From: Setoptus koraiensis | Taxonomy: Eukaryota > Arthropoda | Length of the DNA stretch: 64,000 bases | Direction of reading: 5' to 3' | Assembly: GCA_048013815.1 (NCBI GenBank) | Contig: CM106586.1 | Span: 2,232,001-2,296,000, forward strand | Shown: positions 62,132 through 64,000 of the stretch, in pieces | Position numbering within the stretch: position 1 is the stretch's first letter | Layout: every line of letters starts with the position of its first letter | Program-made: the position numbers and the translations under genes | Notes under the pieces: model-generated | What the model saw: only the letters and a program-made list of their open reading frames with translations | Database searches by the model: none | Told to the model about the DNA's origin: nothing

Positions 62132-64000
62132 AAGTCTCATCAAAACCATGACTTTTTCACCATGCACGTTTGTTTGGCCCATGCACCCACTGCAACACGC
62201 ACTGGCACTGGCACTGGCACACAACAGCCAACAATAGGCAATACCGGTGCTAGATGGCATCTAATCTGGGCTGGCACTAGCTGAAAAATGATCCCATCAG
62301 GCGCCCCCTTTTCTCATGCCTTCTCTCGCTCCTCACATAGTAGAAATAATAAATGAATGAATGAATTTGCCATCTCGCTGGCTCTCAAATGAGCGAATGA
62401 GTTACCAGAGTCACCCTACAGAGAGCAATTGACTTGTGGGACCCAGACTGAAACTCGTGGCGCAAGTGGTGCCATGCTAACTTGCGAAAACGCCAACTTG
62501 AAGCCTTCTTTTCTTTTTCTAGTTTCATATTTTCATATTATCGAATTATTTTATATTTGATGCGCTAAAAGAAGAGAACGATAAAAGATGCTGGGCGAGA
62601 ACAGAAATGGATATATGCTGAAATGGCCTTTCAGATATTGAAACCGGCTCGCAAAAACTATGAGAAAACTCGATAGCAGTTGAGCAAAGTTAAGCTGAGC
62701 AAACAATAACAAGCTGCCAGCTTGGATGACTTAATATATCATATTAATTTCAAATGTCATCTTTCTCGAGGTGAAAGAATCGATAGGAGGCCGAGCTGCC
62801 TACTCACAGTTCACGCAACCAAAACACTTGGCTTTCTCGACGACATCCCTTTTAACCTTTGGCGAGCCTCTTATATTTCGCTCATTTAGTTTTATCTATA
62901 TTATCTATCTTACTCGATCATTCTAAAACTTCTATCGTCAGACTCTAGTTGAACCAATATAAACTTTACATAACTTTACATAATACAATCATCTGCAAAT
63001 TTGATTGATCACCGACAAGTATCTTTCGTGCTCATATAAACAACTATTTTTCTGAATAAAACATTCACCTATCATCGTTGTCGATCACATGAGCTCGCAG
63101 ATCATTCTATCTCATCTCATCTTGCTCAATGCCACCAAATGTAGACGATCGTTTATCGCGTCTGCACACTGTCTGTTCATTTTTGCATTCTTAGAAAAGA
63201 AAACTTTGATGCAAGATGGAATAAAATGTTTATGTACTACGTCATTGGATAATTTATTCACCTTTAAAAACTTTTCTCCACTAGTTTACATAAGAATAAA
63301 AGTAAACATTCAACAACAAACGACACAATAATTGGTGATGATGATATCCATTTAACTATTCGAGAAAAGGGCAAGACATTTTTAGGGACCAAAATTGAAC
63401 GTCGATTGTACGGTATTGGGTAAACGACAGCACGTTGTGTTCAAGTTAAAAGTTGCAAGAGAAAGATTTTGTGTAGAGTGGCCAACTACAATAGAGCCTC
63501 TATAATGGGGGCACGTCACCAGTGAGATTTCTTCTCGTGAGAAATCTTACGAAACATAATTGGCTTCGGGTCTTTAGTAATTGCGCAACTATCGGTTCTC
63601 ATGACATCGCATGCTCGCAAACGTGCTGTTAGATCCTTTTTTCTATATCTATTGCTATTGAGTTTGATTCAAGCTGATGTTATATTTGGTTGACCTATAC
63701 AAATACCTAGGGCAATTTGTAGAATGGTTTGCCACTATGCGAGCGTGGCTGACTTTTTTTAAGAAACGGACAATGACCATTGTGAGGGACACAGGAAACT
63801 TTTCCTTTGTGATTGGGTGGCCTACAAAATGATCTTGTGCAATGGTGGTTCCCATTGCAAGACCAACGGGAATCAAGTTGGATTATTTTGTCAGTGGGGA
63901 CGAGCAATCGTATTTGCAATTATTCTATCTGCTTTTCTATCACCGGTATTTGGTGTCTGGTGTAATTGACACGCAGTGAACAACAATAAGGCATCAGGAC
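62132..64000. other. Right flank after the gap, no recognised gene
   Basis: Starts with CTGGCA hexamers (62201-62220). Short frames at 63089-63331 (plus) and 63655-63919 (minus) are unrecognised; the minus one is cysteine-rich but has neither a proper start nor a splice acceptor in frame. TkR 5' exons were looked for and not found. Confidence 0.5.

Noticed and set aside
61565-62284. Open frames of 180-232 codons across the N-run
   Set aside because: They consist mostly of unknown residues from the gap.
63655-63919. Cysteine-rich minus-strand frame reminiscent of small secreted disulfide-rich folds
   Set aside because: No usable start codon or splice acceptor leads into it, so it is a chance frame or an old relic; not called as a gene.
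1-64000. CRISPR arrays, tRNA, rRNA genes and bacterial operon signals
   Set aside because: Looked for tRNA box-B-like motifs and spaced repeats by eye; none convincing, and the window is eukaryotic.

Overview
This window is nuclear DNA from an animal, most likely an arthropod and plausibly a mite. The evidence is spliceosomal GT-AG introns of about 100 to 200 bases mixed with a few kilobase-scale ones, AT-rich intergenic DNA, proteins crowded with Gln, Asn, Thr and Ser runs, and a tachykinin-type receptor of the arthropod kind. The species call is inference. No bacterial operon, CRISPR array, tRNA or rRNA gene was recognised.

Layout. 1-5.4 kb is gene-dense. The 5' part of PRPF6 (tri-snRNP splicing factor, minus strand) faces TFIIS (transcription elongation factor, plus strand) across a 440-base divergent promoter. 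TFIIS converges on a secreted leucine-rich-repeat protein (minus) whose signal-peptide exon and TATA box can be placed. 8.2-21.3 kb holds one large minus-strand gene of six coding exons. It encodes an ADAMTS-type secreted zinc metalloprotease with a very long low-complexity prodomain, an intact HExxHxxGxxH site, a disintegrin-like cysteine domain and a low-complexity tail with no visible thrombospondin repeats. 21.3-53.4 kb is about 32 kb of AT-rich DNA full of microsatellites and short tandem arrays. It has no recognised conserved gene, only weak candidates: a 62-residue signal-peptide frame, an 84-residue very basic frame and two hydrophobic frames. 53.4-56.8 kb holds the last five coding exons of a tachykinin-like neuropeptide receptor (minus), from the DRY motif to a long Gln/Asn/Ser-rich tail. 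Its first exons (TM1-TM3) are not visible and may lie beyond the 500-base N gap at 61632-62131.

The genes are not an obvious functional unit. PRPF6 and TFIIS both serve mRNA production and share a promoter region. The LRR protein and ADAMTS are secreted, and the receptor is a membrane neuropeptide receptor. I did not find a convincing undescribed multi-gene system. The items most worth a second look are the giant prodomain and missing TSP repeats of the ADAMTS, the small basic Trp-containing frame near 51 kb, and the recurring arrays with a period of exactly 10 bases.
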